Of a stretch of 64,000 bases of DNA, positions 63,477 to 64,000 are shown piece after piece. A program made the position numbers and the translations under genes. The notes beneath the pieces were generated by a model. The model ran no database searches. It saw only the letters and a list, made by a program, of their open reading frames with translations, and was not told where the DNA came from. Source of the stretch: Pirellula sp. (lineage in GTDB: Bacteria; Planctomycetota; Planctomycetia; Pirellulales; Pirellulaceae); NCBI GenBank assembly GCA_021299695.1, contig JAJTEK010000027.1, forward strand, positions 21,840 through 85,839, read 5' to 3'. The first letter of the stretch is position 1. Each line of letters begins with the position of its first letter.

Positions 63477-64000
63477 TTGGCAATCCGCGTGTCCCGATTC
63501 CTACTCTTGCTCGCTGCGTCATGGGTCGTCATGACGTTCACTCATGAAATGGGACACATCATCGGCGGAACATGCTGCGGTGGGTCATTGAAATCGGCTG
63601 ACTTGTTGCCCTGGCATCTCCCTTACAGCATCTTTGAACCAGATCCATTTCCACTGGTGACCCTTTGGGCTGGTTTGATTATTGGCGTTTTGGCTCCTGT
63701 GGCTGCCGCGATGATCGTTCAACGCGATTGGATGTGGTTCATTGCGAACTTTTGCGTACTTGCCAATGGTGCATACATTGCAACTGCCTGGTTCTCTGGT
63801 GACCGCTACCTCGATACTCCAAAATTGCTCGAACATGGTGCAAGCCCCATCGCGATTGCGGTATACTGTCTAATGACCATCGGATTTGGTTACGTTGGTT
63901 TTCGACGGTCATGTGTTTCTGCTTTGTCCGCATCAACGAAAATAGAAACAGAAAAACCACAAACCGTGGACGAACAAAGCGATGCACGCAAGTCGCCGGT
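63477..64000 (+). CDS. Integral membrane protein with HExxH motif, truncated by the window end
   Basis: At least 174 codons, open at the right edge. The likely start is a TTG at 63477, with GGAG about 9 nt upstream and an in-frame TAA just before. Four hydrophobic segments are visible: FLLLLAASWVVMTF, LVTLWAGLIIGVLAPVAAAM, FIANFCVLANGAYIATAWF and IAIAVYCLMTIGFGYVGF. After the first comes THEMGHIIGG, an HExxH motif at the membrane face as in M50 site-2 proteases; a CCGG follows. A polar tail begins near 63930. The zinc-protease call is from this motif only. Confidence 0.55.
   Translation, partial: MAIRVSRFLLLLAASWVVMTFTHEMGHIIGGTCCGGSLKSADLLPWHLPYSIFEPDPFPLVTLWAGLIIGVLAPVAAAMIVQRDWMWFIANFCVLANGAYIATAWFSGDRYLDTPKLLEHGASPIAIAVYCLMTIGFGYVGFRRSCVSALSASTKIETEKPQTVDEQSDARKSP

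Noticed and set aside
63585..63836. Minus-strand ORF of 83 codons at the right edge
   Set aside because: Antisense to the HExxH membrane protein frame, which has the better composition and motif.

Overview
The window reads as the chromosome of a planctomycete, most likely of the Pirellulaceae/Pirellulales. The evidence is three DUF1559 pseudopilin-like proteins, a PVC-type membrane-bound dehydrogenase with a C-terminal CxxCH haem site, a sulfatase, a TPR–TPR–ExbB–ExbD–ExbD operon, a PEP-CTERM protein, and an SigA-like sigma factor with extra N-terminal helix-turn-helix domains. Most genes are housekeeping or ordinary planctomycete cell-envelope genes. I see no tRNA, rRNA or CRISPR array.

Layout. 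0.1–6.4 kb: envelope energy-transduction operon. 6.4–12.5 kb: accessory island with a DUF900 alpha/beta hydrolase and a 1318-residue CHAT–STAND ATPase–TPR protein, bounded by two direct copies of a ~73-bp repeat with a dying IS110 transposase fragment at its right edge. 12.9–19.1 kb: a cluster that looks zinc-related (AztD-like propeller, COG0523 GTPase, His-rich PEP-CTERM protein, two DUF1559 proteins) whose promoters share a palindrome resembling a Fur/Zur-family operator. 19.1–25.2 kb: nth, membrane-bound dehydrogenase and two membrane proteins of unknown role. 25.3–28.3 kb: planctomycete hypotheticals. 28.4–36.3 kb: YraN, argH, a GH-like lipoprotein-type glycosidase, zwf, a histidine phosphatase, a sugar isomerase-like protein and hisH. 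36.3–39.8 kb: sigma factor and a third DUF1559 gene. 39.8–40.2 kb: tandem and inverted repeats. 40.2–61.2 kb: sulfatase, acpS, DnaQ-like exonuclease with BRCT, LmbE-type deacetylase, a hydrolase lacking its nucleophile, FHA protein, the gcvT–gcvH–lipoate ligase series, esterase, mnmA, prolyl oligopeptidase, a frameshifted M28 peptidase, cstA and type II glutamine synthetase. 61.4–64 kb: second accessory zone with a nucleotidyltransferase-like protein, an integron-type integrase preceded by three 25-bp-spaced repeats, and a truncated HExxH membrane protein at the window edge.

How the parts work together. The two strongest candidates for something little described are (a) the CHAT–STAND–TPR/DUF900 pair, which has the build of a sensor–protease–lipase conflict system and sits between direct repeats, and (b) the putative zinc-responsive regulon that couples known zinc-handling families to DUF1559 surface proteins. 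Function is inferred from recognisable motifs only; no database search was possible.
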